Of a DNA stretch of 64,000 nt, positions 63,548 to 64,000 are shown in pieces. The translations under genes and the position numbers were made by a program. Every line of letters starts with the position of its first letter. The stretch's first letter is position 1. Where the stretch lies: assembly GCA_052148715.1 (NCBI GenBank), contig JBKQHQ010000259.1, forward strand, positions 62,001-126,000, read 5' to 3'. Source of the stretch: JBKQHQ01 sp052148715 (GTDB lineage: Bacteria > Pseudomonadota > Alphaproteobacteria > Rhizobiales > Xanthobacteraceae). A model generated the notes under the pieces. It saw only the letters and a list, made by a program, of their open reading frames with translations, was not told the origin of the DNA and did no database searches.

Positions 63548-64000
63548 CTACAGCGCCTCGCCGCGCATGAGCTTGGGGATGTCGCCGACGAGGCCCGCGG
63601 CTTCGCGGATGAATAGGCGCTTCAGCCTCGGCAGGCGATCGACCACACCCAGGCCGAGATCGCGCATCACGCGCAACGCATCGGAGCGGTTGGAGAATAG
63701 GCGATTGAGACCGTCGGTCGCGGCGGCCATCGCCATCGTGTCGAAGCGGCGCCATCGCTGATAGCGGTCGAGCACGTCGTGGCTGCCCGGATCGAGCCCG
63801 AGGCGCGCCGCGTCGACAATCGCCTCCGCCAGCGCTGCGACATCTTTCAGACCGAGATTGAGTCCCTGCCCGGCGATCGGATGAATGACGTGCGCGGCGT
63901 CGCCGATCAGTGCGATGCGCTCCGCCACGAATGCGCGCGCCACTGCGAAGCCGAGTGGATACGCACGCGGAGAATTTTCGACTCTGATATCACCGAGATG
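63548..64000 (-). CDS. UbiH/COQ6-family FAD hydroxylase, C-terminal part (runs off window)
   Basis: The last 151 codons of a flavin monooxygenase; the start is beyond base 64000. The part seen opens with HLGDIRVENSPRAYPLG, followed by the GD motif RIALIGDAAHVIHPIAGQGLNLG (key part GDAAHVIHPIAGQG), both typical of ubiquinone-biosynthesis hydroxylases UbiH/UbiF/COQ6. Such enzymes hydroxylate the quinone ring. Which ring position cannot be told from this tail. Confidence 0.92.
   Translation of the reverse strand, partial: HLGDIRVENSPRAYPLGFAVARAFVAERIALIGDAAHVIHPIAGQGLNLGLKDVAALAEAIVDAARLGLDPGSHDVLDRYQRWRRFDTMAMAAATDGLNRLFSNRSDALRVMRDLGLGVVDRLPRLKRLFIREAAGLVGDIPKLMRGEAL

Overview
The window looks like chromosome from an alphaproteobacterium of the Hyphomicrobiales, closest in feel to Bradyrhizobiaceae/Xanthobacteraceae. 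This rests on high G+C, a hisE-coaA junction, a Mic60-like gene next to hemY, a glnK-glnK-amtB set, the run ftsK-lolA-xthA-CNB-cenR-LDT, a large NAD-glutamate dehydrogenase, and short palindromic intergenic repeats of the kind common in that order. The assignment is by memory of gene order and protein families, not by a search.

Layout. Positions 1-4517 are core: hisE end, coaA, a Mic60-like protein, hemY and tRNA-Thr(CGT). From 4518 to about 10150 lies an accessory stretch that starts at the tRNA 3' end. It holds a small membrane-protein operon broken by an IS66 fragment, a degenerate copy of the tRNA 3' end (5779), a diverged copy of the hemY tail (6052), a lipoprotein, a PatA/PatG-type (cyanobactin maturation) subtilase and, 18 bases after it, a six-cysteine peptide that could be its substrate. 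This is the best candidate for an undescribed system. From 10217 to 18072, all on the minus strand, is a probable aromatic-acid catabolic operon: gentisate/salicylate-type ring-cleaving cupin dioxygenase, LVIVD-repeat protein, RidA-like protein, glutathione transferase, NMT1/SsuA-type ABC importer and GMC oxidoreductase. Next come a 3-methyladenine glycosylase and a complete Liv-type ABC importer (19038-23787), then divergently a cupin, an FAD aromatic hydroxylase, an alpha/beta hydrolase, two medium-chain dehydrogenases, an atypical SDR and DctA (to 31808).

Positions 32004-36535 carry a hypothetical protein, a nucleoside deaminase, an SDR and the nitrogen-sensing set glnK1-glnK2-amtB, with a sigma-54-like site in front of the second glnK and a strong hairpin after amtB. 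From 36673 to 39617 is a two-gene unit of a ThDP-dependent enzyme and an FAD-linked oxidase. From 39916 to 54167 is a core block: PLP aminotransferase, ftsK, two tandem lolA-like genes, xthA, a cyclic-nucleotide-binding protein, the CenR-like regulator, an L,D-transpeptidase, the YggS-like PLP protein and GDH.

The last 10 kb hold an AhpD-like protein, gamma-glutamyltransferase, a second accessory islet (a SLOG-SLATT membrane protein, tRNA-Gly(GCC), a HigBA toxin-antitoxin pair), and a core tail of ProXp-ala-like deacylase, CnoX-like thioredoxin, LON-domain protein, Trm112-like protein, glutathione transferase and the end of a UbiH-family hydroxylase that runs off the window. No CRISPR array, rRNA or replication origin was seen. 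Starts were chosen by ribosome-binding sites, stop/start overlaps and family N-termini; long antisense reading frames typical of G+C-rich DNA were left out.
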